Below are positions 1 to 6,257 of a stretch of 11,795 nucleotides of DNA, piece by piece (within the stretch, counting starts at the first letter, position 1; every line of letters begins with the position of its first letter). The DNA comes from Candidatus Moraniibacteriota bacterium (GTDB lineage: Bacteria > Patescibacteriota > Minisyncoccia > Moranbacterales > GCA-2747515). The stretch covers positions 1 through 11,795 of the forward strand of contig JAOZNB010000039.1 in NCBI GenBank assembly GCA_029933995.1, written 5' to 3'. Made by a program: the position numbers and the translations under genes. The notes below the pieces were generated by a model. The model was not told where the DNA came from and ran no database searches. It was given only the letters and a program-made list of their open reading frames with translations.

Positions 1-333
1 TGCAACAATTCTTGCACCATTTTTAATTGTCTTTGCTCGCAATACCTTTTTCTCAATAAGCGTTTCAATTGATACAGTATCACCCTCTGAATATAGCACG
101 TCCAATCTACTTAATGATATTGTAATCTTTTTTGCATGTGGTGATTTAAATCCTCTATTTTTTTTCATTCTCTGCACAAGCGATGTTCGTCCACCTTCAA
201 AAAGAGGATTGATATTACCACCACTTCGTGATTTTTGACCTTTCATGCCCTTACCACTATATGTTCCGCGTTTTCCACCACGACCTATGCGCTTTTTAGC
301 TTTCTTAATTGTAGATAATTCGTGAATCTGCAT
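1..333 (-). CDS. rplO: Ribosomal protein uL15 (L15), partial: 3' end outside window
   Basis: Large-subunit protein that binds 23S rRNA in the core of the 50S subunit and helps late assembly. The first 111 codons are visible from an ATG at 333; the rest is cut by the window edge. The N-terminus begins MQIHELSTIKKAKKRIGRGG and is followed by the Gly/Arg-rich stretch typical of L15 (around GKGMKGQKSRSG, residues 27-38) and the FEGGRTSLVQRMKK region. The family is usually about 145-150 residues, so roughly a quarter is missing. It starts 20 nt after the rpsE stop, which leaves no room for rpmD between them. I see no clear Shine-Dalgarno sequence upstream. Its identity follows both from the conserved N-terminus and from its place at the end of the spc cluster. 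Confidence 0.95.
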   Translation of the reverse strand, partial: MQIHELSTIKKAKKRIGRGGKRGTYSGKGMKGQKSRSGGNINPLFEGGRTSLVQRMKKNRGFKSPHAKKITISLSRLDVLYSEGDTVSIETLIEKKVLRAKTIKNGARIVA

Positions 334-353
334 ATATTCAAATTTACTTGTGA

Positions 354-1013
354 TTATTTAGTAGTTACTTTCTTCGTTACTTTTTTTGTAGCTTTTTTAG
401 TTATTTTCTTCGTTGTTTTCTTCGTTACTTTTTTTGTAGCCTTTTTAGTTACTGCTTTTTTAGTAGATTTTTTTGCAACAATTTTCTCCTTAGCAACTTT
501 TTCTTCTTTTTTATTCTCTACAGCATCTTCTTTTTTCTCTGTTGCTCTCAGCTGCTTCAAAGCCTCAATTGTTGCTCTAGCAACATTTAATTTATTTGAA
601 GTTCCATATGATTTTGAAACAATATCCTTTACACCAGCAAGCTCAACAACTGTACGAACAGCGCCACCAGCAATAATACCACGACCTTCCCTTGCAGGTT
701 TCATCATTATACGTGCACTAGCAAGTTTTTGCTGAACATCATGTGCAATTGTATGTCCATCAAGATTTACTGTTATCATATTTTTCTTTGCATCAGCAAC
801 AGCTTTTTGAATTGCTCCTGAAACATCAGTACCTTTTGACACACCTACGCCAACCTTACCCTTTCTATTTCCTATAACCATAGTCGCACGAAAACGGAAA
901 CGTCGTCCACCTTTTACTACACGAGTAACACGAGCCAAATCTAACAATTGTTGATCAAACTCTGACTTTTGTCGTCGACCTCGTCCTTTTTTACGATCTT
1001 TTCTCATTACCAT
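354..1013 (-). CDS. rpsE: Ribosomal protein uS5 (S5) with long lysine/threonine repeat tail
   Basis: Small-subunit protein at the mRNA entry side of the 30S, involved in decoding accuracy. The S5 core occupies about residues 4-158: the N-terminal double-stranded-RNA-binding-like half carries GNRKGKVGVGVSKGTDV (residues 48-64), and the C-terminal half carries KPAREGRGIIAGGAVRTV (residues 105-122) and KSYGTSN. Residues 159-219 are an extra tail. It is first a mixed Lys/Glu/Ala stretch, then a run of TKKx tetrapeptides (x = A, V, T or I) from about residue 184 to the end. The E. coli protein is about 166 residues, so this one is roughly a third longer. The start could be M1 at 1013 or M3 at 1007 (MRKDRKK); neither has a visible Shine-Dalgarno sequence. 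It lies 13 nt after rplR. Function of the tail is unknown; it resembles histone-H1-like basic tails in composition only. Confidence 0.96.
   Translation of the reverse strand: MVMRKDRKKGRGRRQKSEFDQQLLDLARVTRVVKGGRRFRFRATMVIGNRKGKVGVGVSKGTDVSGAIQKAVADAKKNMITVNLDGHTIAHDVQQKLASARIMMKPAREGRGIIAGGAVRTVVELAGVKDIVSKSYGTSNKLNVARATIEALKQLRATEKKEDAVENKKEEKVAKEKIVAKKSTKKAVTKKATKKVTKKTTKKITKKATKKVTKKVTTK
370..451 (-). repeat. Two near-identical 34-nt direct repeats encoding the uS5 tail
   Basis: Positions 370-403 and 418-451 are direct repeats offset by 48 nt (16 codons) that differ at one base that I can see (t at 393, c at 441). They lie inside the rpsE C-terminal region and encode overlapping TKKx tetrapeptides. 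The in-frame spacing suggests that the tail grew by codon-level duplication or slippage, so its length may vary between strains. The repeat is coding sequence, not a mobile or regulatory element as far as I can see. Confidence 0.8.
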
Positions 1014-1026
1014 ACTACAAAGTAAA

Positions 1027-1374
1027 TTAAATGTTTAACCCAGCACCACGAGCACCTTCAGCAATAGCCTTTATTTTCCCATGATACTTATAACCAGCAC
1101 GATCAAATACAACTTCTGTAAGTTTTTTATCTACTGCCTTTTTTGCAACAAGTGCACCAAGTTTTGTTGCACCTTCTACATTATTTTTAGCACCTTTAAT
1201 TTCAGAAAGATTTGCAGCTACTAAAGTTGCATCATTTTCATCATCAATAAGCTGAACAGACATTGACCGAAGTGAACGAAAAACATTCATCCGTGGTCGT
1301 GTTACTGTTCCTGCTATCTTTGCACGTACTCGTTTTGCTCGGTGCAATCTTTTGTCATTTCTTGTTCTTTCCAT
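1027..1374 (-). CDS. rplR: Ribosomal protein uL18 (L18)
   Basis: 50S protein that binds 5S rRNA together with uL5 and helps to anchor it in the central protuberance. The 115-residue product has the usual L18 length. It has the basic N-terminus (residues 1-29, many Arg/Lys), the RLxVFRS-type segment here as RMNVFRSLRSMSVQLIDD, and the conserved C-terminal FDRAGYKYHGKIKAIAEGARGAGLNI, in which the family usually ends in GLxF. It starts at an ATG 23 nt after rplF and ends 13 nt before rpsE. No Shine-Dalgarno sequence is visible. The upstream spacer holds a 12-nt motif (1378-1389) that is repeated in front of rplF. Confidence 0.96.
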   Translation of the reverse strand: MERTRNDKRLHRAKRVRAKIAGTVTRPRMNVFRSLRSMSVQLIDDENDATLVAANLSEIKGAKNNVEGATKLGALVAKKAVDKKLTEVVFDRAGYKYHGKIKAIAEGARGAGLNI

Positions 1375-1397
1375 AAGCTTAACTTAAATAGTATCTA

Positions 1398-1940
1398 TTA
1401 TGCTGCTGCTGCAGCTTTCTTACCTTCCTTGCGTCTCACATGTTCATCATCATATTTGAATCCTTTACCTTTATATGGCTCGACTGGTTTAAGCGCTCTA
1501 ATATTTGCAGCAAACTGACCGACTACCTGCTTATCAACACCAGAAATAGTCATCATTTGACCATCAATCACAACTTCAATCCCTTCTGGAATATCCACCA
1601 ATACAGGATGTGAAAAACCAAGTGCAAGATCAACTTGTTTACCCTTTACTGCCATACGATAACCAACACCATTTAGTTCTAATTTCTTTTCAAAGCCTTT
1701 TGAAACACCTGTTATCATATTTTGCACTAAACGTGATGTTGTACCCCACATTGCTTGTGCAATTTTAGCATTTCGTGACTTTTCTACATGTATACCATCA
1801 TCCTCAACGGTAACTTTAATGGCACTATGAACTATCATCGAAAGTTCACCCTTTGAACCTTTGACTTTAATTTCAGTTCCTGTCATTTCCACAGTAACTC
1901 CACTTGGGATTTCAATTGTCTTTTGACCAATACGACTCAT
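1398..1940 (-). CDS. rplF: Ribosomal protein uL6 (L6)
   Basis: 50S protein near the base of the L7/L12 stalk, close to the factor-binding site. The 180-residue product starts MSRIGQKTIEIPSGVTVEM, the standard L6 N-terminus, and contains the two tandem L6 folds. The C-terminal half carries the conserved signature at VEPYKGKGFKYDDEHVRRKEGKK, which contacts 23S rRNA. The protein ends with five alanines after that motif, slightly longer than the usual ending. This is one of the few genes here with a plausible Shine-Dalgarno sequence (AAGG about 7 nt before the ATG). It follows rpsH by 21 nt and precedes rplR by 23 nt. Confidence 0.97.
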   Translation of the reverse strand: MSRIGQKTIEIPSGVTVEMTGTEIKVKGSKGELSMIVHSAIKVTVEDDGIHVEKSRNAKIAQAMWGTTSRLVQNMITGVSKGFEKKLELNGVGYRMAVKGKQVDLALGFSHPVLVDIPEGIEVVIDGQMMTISGVDKQVVGQFAANIRALKPVEPYKGKGFKYDDEHVRRKEGKKAAAAA

Positions 1941-1961
1941 ATATTTACCTTAACTTAAATT

Positions 1962-2375
1962 TTACCAAACTTCACAAATTACTTCACCACCAAGACCCTT
2001 CTTTCGTGCGTTTTTACCAGTCATCACACCCTGTGATGTTGATATTACAGAAATACCAAATCCATTTTTTACCTTATGGATATCAGTTTGTTTCGTATAA
2101 ACACGCTGCCCCTGCTTGCTAACTTGACGGATACCTTCGATTGATGATTTTTTGAGAGTACTTGAAACTTGATCGTACTTCAATGTGATACGAATATTCT
2201 CAAACTTATCATTATCCTCATCTGCAACACGCTCAACCTTTTCAATAAAGCCTTCCTTTACTAAAACTTCTGCAATAGCAAACTTAATTTTAGACATAGG
2301 CATAACAACCTCGCTGTGTCCTACAACACTGGAGTTACGTATACGTGTTAACATGTCACTAATTGAATCGATCAT
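1962..2375 (-). CDS. rpsH: Ribosomal protein uS8 (S8)
   Basis: Small-subunit primary assembly protein that binds the central domain of 16S rRNA. In E. coli it is also the translational repressor of the spc operon. The 137-residue product begins MIDSISDMLTRIRNSSVVGH, the family N-terminus, and ends with the conserved region GFGISVISTSQGVMTGKNAR followed by KKGLGGEVICEVW, which holds the STSxGxMT rRNA-binding motif. Its length matches the family. It starts 48 nt after rpsN, the widest gap inside the rplC-rplO cluster, but that gap shows no promoter or strong hairpin to my eye. I did not see an S8-binding-site mimic, although I cannot fold the RNA here. Confidence 0.97.
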   Translation of the reverse strand: MIDSISDMLTRIRNSSVVGHSEVVMPMSKIKFAIAEVLVKEGFIEKVERVADEDNDKFENIRITLKYDQVSSTLKKSSIEGIRQVSKQGQRVYTKQTDIHKVKNGFGISVISTSQGVMTGKNARKKGLGGEVICEVW

Positions 2376-2423
2376 AATTACTTATCATTTAAATATCAAA
2401 CTATTTTTGAAAAATTTACAATT

Positions 2424-2609
2424 TTACCAACTACTCTTCTTTACACCAGGCAATTCACCTTTACTCGCTAATTCACGAAAGCAAATGCGACAAATACCAA
2501 AATAACGCATATATGATCTCTTGCGACCACATTTCCAACAACGATTAACTTTTCTCGTTGAAAATTTTGGTTTTTTATCTGCTCGTGCTTTTACTGATGT
2601 CTTTGCCAT
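2424..2609 (-). CDS. rpsN: Ribosomal protein uS14, zinc-binding short form (S14 type Z)
   Basis: Small-subunit head protein that contacts 16S rRNA near uS3 and uS10. The product is 61 residues, matching the short zinc-containing form rather than the roughly 100-residue zinc-free form. It has four cysteines in a zinc-ribbon arrangement, C24-x2-C27 and C40-x2-C43, inside NRCWKCGRKRSYMRYFGICR. The C-terminus GVKKSSW is the family ending. I chose the ATG at 2609 (MAKTSVKARAD) because it matches the family. The same frame extends upstream to 2684, but that part overlaps the end of rplE and has no family similarity. The gene sits 19 nt after rplE, its normal place. Confidence 0.97.
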   Translation of the reverse strand: MAKTSVKARADKKPKFSTRKVNRCWKCGRKRSYMRYFGICRICFRELASKGELPGVKKSSW

Positions 2610-2628
2610 AATGATTATATAAATTAAA

Positions 2629-3183
2629 TTATTCGTCTTCTTTTTGTAATGGAAATCCCAACACTCTATACAACTTTTCCGCATCTTCTTTATTATCAGC
2701 AGTTGATACTAGGGTTATCTGAAAACTAAATGGATTTTTTACACTTTCTGCAAAAATTTCAGGAAAAATCGTATGTTCCTTAATGCCAATATTCAAATTT
2801 CCACTTTCATCTATTACCTTTGCTTCAATTCCATGAAAATCACGTACACGAGGCAAGGCTGTAGAAACTAATCTATCTAAAAAATCCCACATTCTTTGTC
2901 CATGTAAAGTCACTTTCATTCCAACATTCTGTCCTTCGCGAATTTTAAATCCAGAAATTGACTGACGTGCTTTTGTCTTAATTGGCTGTTGTCCTGTGAT
3001 ATCTCGCAAGCTTTGCTCAATTTCAGCAAGAGCTTCTTTATTCTTATCGAACTTACCCGTACCTGTATTTACTACAACTTTTTCAATACGAGGAACAAGC
3101 ATGACGTTGTCTAAACCAAGATCCTTTTGCAAATCTGCAATAGAATCATTATATTGTTGTTTGATTGTTTTTACTGTACTCAT
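2629..3183 (-). CDS. rplE: Ribosomal protein uL5 (L5)
   Basis: 50S protein that binds 5S rRNA with uL18 and forms an intersubunit bridge to the small-subunit head. The 184-residue product has the usual length. Recognisable segments are VPRIEKVVVNTGTGKF (residues 30-45), the ITGQQPIKTKARQSISGFKIREG stretch, the DFLDRLVSTALPRVRDFHG motif, and the C-terminal ISL-like FQITLVSTADNKEDAEKL. It starts at an ATG only 9 nt after rplX, the tightest junction in the window, and has no clear Shine-Dalgarno sequence. Translational coupling from rplX is an inference from that spacing. Confidence 0.97.
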   Translation of the reverse strand: MSTVKTIKQQYNDSIADLQKDLGLDNVMLVPRIEKVVVNTGTGKFDKNKEALAEIEQSLRDITGQQPIKTKARQSISGFKIREGQNVGMKVTLHGQRMWDFLDRLVSTALPRVRDFHGIEAKVIDESGNLNIGIKEHTIFPEIFAESVKNPFSFQITLVSTADNKEDAEKLYRVLGFPLQKEDE

Positions 3184-3192
3184 AAATATCTA

Positions 3193-3504
3193 TTAATCTA
3201 TTTCTTTACCACTCTTCTTTGATATACGCACTTTTGTACCTTCTTTTACTACAAATCCAACACGTGTTGGTTTATCAGTATGAGGACACACAAGTGCAAC
3301 ATTTGATATATCTATTGATGACTCAACTGTAATACGCTCTCCCTTTTGTCCCATCTGACGAGGTTTTACATGTTTTGTGACCATATTCAATTTTCTAACA
3401 GTGACTTTCATATCTTTTGGGGATACAGCAATAACCTCACCGCGCTTTCCACGATCCTTACCAGCTATAATCTCAACTTTATCACCTTTCTTAATCTTTA
3501 ACAT
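3193..3504 (-). CDS. rplX: Ribosomal protein uL24 (L24)
   Basis: Early 50S assembly protein, positioned near the polypeptide exit. The 103-residue product opens with a KOW motif (KKGDKVEIIAGKDRGKRGEV, residues 5-24), followed by VNMVTKHVKP-type sequence, here LNMVTKHVKPRQMGQKGERI. The C-terminus contains the usual HTDKPTRVGF segment with a shortened end. The ATG at 3504 is preceded by a weak purine stretch (AGAGA) too close to count as a standard Shine-Dalgarno. It sits between rplN (24 nt) and rplE (9 nt), as in the standard order. Confidence 0.97.
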   Translation of the reverse strand: MLKIKKGDKVEIIAGKDRGKRGEVIAVSPKDMKVTVRKLNMVTKHVKPRQMGQKGERITVESSIDISNVALVCPHTDKPTRVGFVVKEGTKVRISKKSGKEID

Positions 3505-3528
3505 ATCTCTATAAATTTATCACAACTT

Positions 3529-3900
3529 TTACAAAACTTCTGGTGCCAATGACACAATTTTACTATAACCTTTTTCACGTAATTCACGTGCAATTGGTCC
3601 AAATATACGTGAACCCTTTGGTTCTTTATTATCCGGATCAATCAATACAGCTGCATTTTCATCAAATCTAATATATGAACCATCTTTACGTCTTGTCGCT
3701 TTTTTCTGTCGTACAATCACAGCTTTCACGACATCACCTGCTTTAACACTTCCTCGTGGCTCTGCTGTTTTTACAGATGCTACGATAATATCACCAATAT
3801 ATGCATATCGACGCTTTGAACCACCAAGAACCTTAAAACATTCGATGTCTTTTGCTCCTGAGTTATCTGCAACTTTTAGCCATGTTTCTGCCTGAATCAT
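3529..3900 (-). CDS. rplN: Ribosomal protein uL14 (L14)
   Basis: 50S protein on the intersubunit face that contacts 16S rRNA helix 14 and is the docking site of the ribosome silencing factor RsfS. The 123-residue product has the exact family length. It begins MIQAETWLKVADNSGAKDIE, carries the GDIIVASVK and KAVIVRQKK segments, and ends with FGPIARELREKGYSKIVSLAPEVL. All are strongly conserved in L14. The spacer upstream has a purine-rich AAGAGAA that could act as a weak ribosome binding site. Spacing is 26 nt from rpsQ and 24 nt to rplX. Confidence 0.98.
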   Translation of the reverse strand: MIQAETWLKVADNSGAKDIECFKVLGGSKRRYAYIGDIIVASVKTAEPRGSVKAGDVVKAVIVRQKKATRRKDGSYIRFDENAAVLIDPDNKEPKGSRIFGPIARELREKGYSKIVSLAPEVL

Positions 3901-3926
3901 ACGTTTCTCTTAAAAATTCTTTAAAA

Positions 3927-4166
3927 TTATTTTACACTAAATCTTTTGTCCTTACTCATTGGTCGTGACTGCACAATTTCAACTACATCACCGACCTTAT
4001 AAGCATTATTCTCATCATGTACCTTATATTTCTTTGTAGAATTATACTTTTTGTGATATTTCTTGTGTGTCTTAAATGTATCAACTGCAACAACTATAGT
4101 CTTATTCATTGCATCTGACACAACAGTTCCCTTCAGTGTCACTAATTGTTTCTTTTCTTGAATCAT
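3927..4166 (-). CDS. rpsQ: Ribosomal protein uS17 (S17)
   Basis: Small-subunit primary assembly protein that binds the 5' domain of 16S rRNA. The 79-residue product is an OB-fold protein of normal size. The diagnostic segments are LKGTVVSDAMNKTIVVAVD (residues 11-29), the lysine-rich loop KTHKKYHKKYNSTKKYKVHD with the KYKVHDE motif, and GDVVEIVQSRPMSKDKRFSV near the C-terminus. The ATG at 4166 follows an almost pure A/T spacer with no Shine-Dalgarno. It is 18 nt after rpmC and 26 nt before rplN, the standard order. Confidence 0.97.
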   Translation of the reverse strand: MIQEKKQLVTLKGTVVSDAMNKTIVVAVDTFKTHKKYHKKYNSTKKYKVHDENNAYKVGDVVEIVQSRPMSKDKRFSVK

Positions 4167-4184
4167 AAAATTAATTTATATATA

Positions 4185-4376
4185 TTACGCGTTACACTTT
4201 TCACCTAAAACTGTCATCACGCGTGCTAAATCCTTTCTTGCCTTACGAATATCACAATTATTCTGTGATTTCTTCATCATAAGATCCATCTGTGCCTGGT
4301 GAATATTTGCCTTAAGCTCATCTACTAAGACTAATAATTCATCAACCGTTTTTTCTCTAAGTTCAACAACTTTCAT
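4185..4376 (-). CDS. rpmC: Ribosomal protein uL29 (L29)
   Basis: Small 50S protein near the exit tunnel that contributes to the docking surface for trigger factor and the signal recognition particle. The 63-residue product is two predicted helices with the family pattern: an N-terminal MKVVELREKTVDELLVLVDE and the C-terminal RKARKDLARVMTVLGEK motif, equivalent to the KxxRRxIARxxTxL signature. The length is normal. It lies 14 nt after rplP and 18 nt before rpsQ. No Shine-Dalgarno sequence is seen before the ATG. Confidence 0.95.
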   Translation of the reverse strand: MKVVELREKTVDELLVLVDELKANIHQAQMDLMMKKSQNNCDIRKARKDLARVMTVLGEKCNA

Positions 4377-4390
4377 ACTATAAACATTAA

Positions 4391-4807
4391 CTATTCATTA
4401 TGCTTTGAAACAAATTTTGTTCTTACGCTAAATTTGTGTCCTGCCAACCGAAACGCTTCTCGTGCCATTTTCTCATCAATACCATCAACTTCAAATATGA
4501 CTTTTCCAGGTTTTACTTTTGCAACATAGTGATCAACAGCACCCTTACCTTTACCCATAGGAGTTTCATCACCTTTCTTTGTCATTGGATGATCTGGGAA
4601 AATACGAATCCAATATTTACCAGTTCTCTGCATATATCTCGTGACTGTACGTCTTGCAGCCTCAATTTGTCTTGCAGTAATAAGTCCTGACGTAGTTGCT
4701 TTGATACCATAGCTACCAAAACTAACGGTTGTACCGCGTTTTGCTTTTCCTTTCAATACACCACCTCGATGCATTTTTCTATGTTTTACTTTTCGTGGCA
4801 TTAACAT
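4391..4807 (-). CDS. rplP: Ribosomal protein uL16 (L16)
   Basis: 50S protein at the aminoacyl-tRNA site, needed for peptidyl transferase centre maturation. The 138-residue product starts MLMPRKVKHRKMHRG and contains FGSYGIKA (residues 30-37), RRTVTRYMQRTGKYWIRIFP and MGKGKGAVDHYVAKVKPGK, all family hallmarks. The arginine that E. coli hydroxylates (Arg81, just before MGKGKG) is replaced: here the preceding residues are ETP. Its ATG at 4807 has one of the clearest Shine-Dalgarno sequences in the window (AGGAAAAG, about 3 nt from its end to the ATG). M3 could also serve as start. It ends in TAG, one of only two TAG stops visible. Confidence 0.97.
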   Translation of the reverse strand: MLMPRKVKHRKMHRGGVLKGKAKRGTTVSFGSYGIKATTSGLITARQIEAARRTVTRYMQRTGKYWIRIFPDHPMTKKGDETPMGKGKGAVDHYVAKVKPGKVIFEVDGIDEKMAREAFRLAGHKFSVRTKFVSKHNE

Positions 4808-4831
4808 AATCTTTTCCTAAAAACACTCAAA

Positions 4832-5485
4832 TTATTTATTCTTCCCTTTAAAAATTTCTCCTTTATACACCCACACTTTAACACCAATCGCACCATATGT
4901 AGTCCTAGCTGCATACCTAGCAAAATCAATATCTGCACGCAATGTGTGCAAAGGAATAGTACCTTCACTCAACCATTCAACACGAGACATCTCTACCCCA
5001 TTTAGTCGTCCAGACAATTGAATCTTCATGCCTTTTATATTTCGATTCTTTGTAGCTTGCTCAAGAGTTGTCTTAAGTATACGTCTAAATGGCATACGTT
5101 TTTCCAACTGTTCAGCTACATCTTGTGCTACTAATGCAGCATTTTCTTCAAACTGCTTAATTTCTCTGATATCAACCTTAACATTCACTTTTTCTCCTGC
5201 AAAAAATTCGCTTTTAACAAAGGCAATTAAATCCTCAATACCATTACCACCACGACCAATAATCATTCCTGGCCTTGATGTTTTGATAATAATTTTAACA
5301 TCTTTTGCATTACGTTCAATTTCTACATCAGCAATAGCTGCATGTGCCCATTTTTTCATTATAGCACGTCGTAACATGACATCTTGTTCCAATAATTTTG
5401 AATAATCACTACCACCAAACCAACGTGATCGCCATGTCGTTGTTATACCTAAACGTAAACTTTTTGGATTTACTTTCTGACCCAT
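4832..5485 (-). CDS. rpsC: Ribosomal protein uS3 (S3)
   Basis: Small-subunit head protein lining the mRNA entry tunnel and contributing to helicase activity. The 217-residue product starts MGQKVNPKSLRLG, a near-invariant S3 N-terminus, which fixes the start at 5485. The open frame extends further upstream to 5578 but only through the antisense-like lysine-rich end of rplV. Residues 60-110 hold a type II KH domain with the GxxG loop in IIGRGGNG (75-82). The C-terminal S3 domain includes GRLNGVEMSRVEW (159-171), the TLRADIDFARYAARTTYGAIGVKVW segment and a short lysine tail. It begins 10 nt after rplV. Confidence 0.98.
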   Translation of the reverse strand: MGQKVNPKSLRLGITTTWRSRWFGGSDYSKLLEQDVMLRRAIMKKWAHAAIADVEIERNAKDVKIIIKTSRPGMIIGRGGNGIEDLIAFVKSEFFAGEKVNVKVDIREIKQFEENAALVAQDVAEQLEKRMPFRRILKTTLEQATKNRNIKGMKIQLSGRLNGVEMSRVEWLSEGTIPLHTLRADIDFARYAARTTYGAIGVKVWVYKGEIFKGKNK

Positions 5486-5495
5486 AATACAAATA

Positions 5496-5918
5496 TTATT
5501 TACTATCCTTTTTTTGCGAATTAGCTTCTTTTTTTGTCGCAGTTTTTCTTTTAACCGACTTCTTTTTTGTCTTTGCATTTGCTGACTTTTCTGCTAAAAC
5601 CACACGCACACGTGATGTTCGCTTCAAAATTTTTGATGCACGACCATATGCTCGTGGAATCCATCTTTTCAACGTTGGACCTTCTCCAACTGTAACATCT
5701 TCAATATATAAATTTTTACTTTTTAATTTAAAATTATTTTCTGCATTAGCAACTGCACTTTTTAGCAATTTCTGCATTGGCTCCGCAGTTTTACGCAAAT
5801 CATAACTAAGAAACCCTATTGCTTCATCAACTTGTGCACCTCGCACACGATCAGCAACAAGTCGCACCTTTCTTGGTGAAATACGTAGATTATTCAATTG
5901 TGCTGTTACTTTTGTCAT
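5496..5918 (-). CDS. rplV: Ribosomal protein uL22 (L22) with basic C-terminal extension
   Basis: 50S protein whose long beta-hairpin lines the polypeptide exit tunnel. Residues 1-110 form the ordinary L22 core: LRISPRKVRLVADRVRG near the N-terminus, AVANAENN (55-62), the GPTLKRWIPRAYGRAS hairpin region (80-95) and RTSRVRVVLAE at the end. Residues 111-140 are an additional lysine-rich tail without family similarity (Lys, Ala, Thr, Ser). E. coli L22 is 110 residues. The start ATG at 5918 is preceded by an A/T-rich spacer and no clear Shine-Dalgarno. The gene is 30 nt after rpsS and 10 nt before rpsC. Confidence 0.97.
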   Translation of the reverse strand: MTKVTAQLNNLRISPRKVRLVADRVRGAQVDEAIGFLSYDLRKTAEPMQKLLKSAVANAENNFKLKSKNLYIEDVTVGEGPTLKRWIPRAYGRASKILKRTSRVRVVLAEKSANAKTKKKSVKRKTATKKEANSQKKDSK

Positions 5919-5948
5919 AATTCTTTAATTAAAATCTTTTTTGATAAA

Positions 5949-6245
5949 TTAAGGTCTCTGATTTACTGATTGATCTATATCTTTTTGCATCTTACCACCA
6001 TGTCTAGTAAACTTTCTTGTTGGAGAAAATTCACCAAGTTTATGTCCAACCATCTCCTCAGATACTAATACATCAATGAAATCTTTTCCATTATGCACTG
6101 CAAATGTGAAACCTAACATTTCTGGAGTAATAGTACATGCACGTGCCCATGTCTTTATAACACCCGTTTCTTTTGGTGTTTTACCATCAATCTTCTTGAT
6201 GACTCTTTCATCAACATATAAACCCTTTTTCAGTGATCGACTCAT
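5949..6245 (-). CDS. rpsS: Ribosomal protein uS19 (S19)
   Basis: Small-subunit head protein that forms a complex with uS13 and touches the A-site tRNA and the B1 intersubunit bridges. The 98-residue product starts MSRSLKKGLYVDERVIKKI, a family-typical N-terminus, and contains the WARACTITPEMLGFTFAVHNG region and the signature GHKLGEFSPTRKFTRHGGK (residues 67-85). The C-terminus is a few residues longer than in E. coli (about 92 residues). It lies between rplB (12 nt) and rplV (30 nt), the standard S10-operon position. Confidence 0.97.
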   Translation of the reverse strand: MSRSLKKGLYVDERVIKKIDGKTPKETGVIKTWARACTITPEMLGFTFAVHNGKDFIDVLVSEEMVGHKLGEFSPTRKFTRHGGKMQKDIDQSVNQRP

Positions 6246-6257
6246 AAACTTATCTTA

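Noticed and set aside
322..735. Plus-strand open frame of 137 codons with many Phe and Val residues, looking like a membrane protein
   Set aside because: It is the antisense reading of the lysine/threonine repeat tail of rpsE and part of its core; the hydrophobic pattern is a by-product of AAG/AAA and ACT codons on the other strand.
2610..2684. N-terminal extension of rpsN
   Set aside because: It overlaps rplE and lacks family similarity; the family N-terminus starts at 2609.
5486..5578. N-terminal extension of rpsC to an upstream in-frame start
   Set aside because: It lies in the lysine-rich 3' end of rplV, and uS3 begins MGQKVNP, which fixes the start at 5485.
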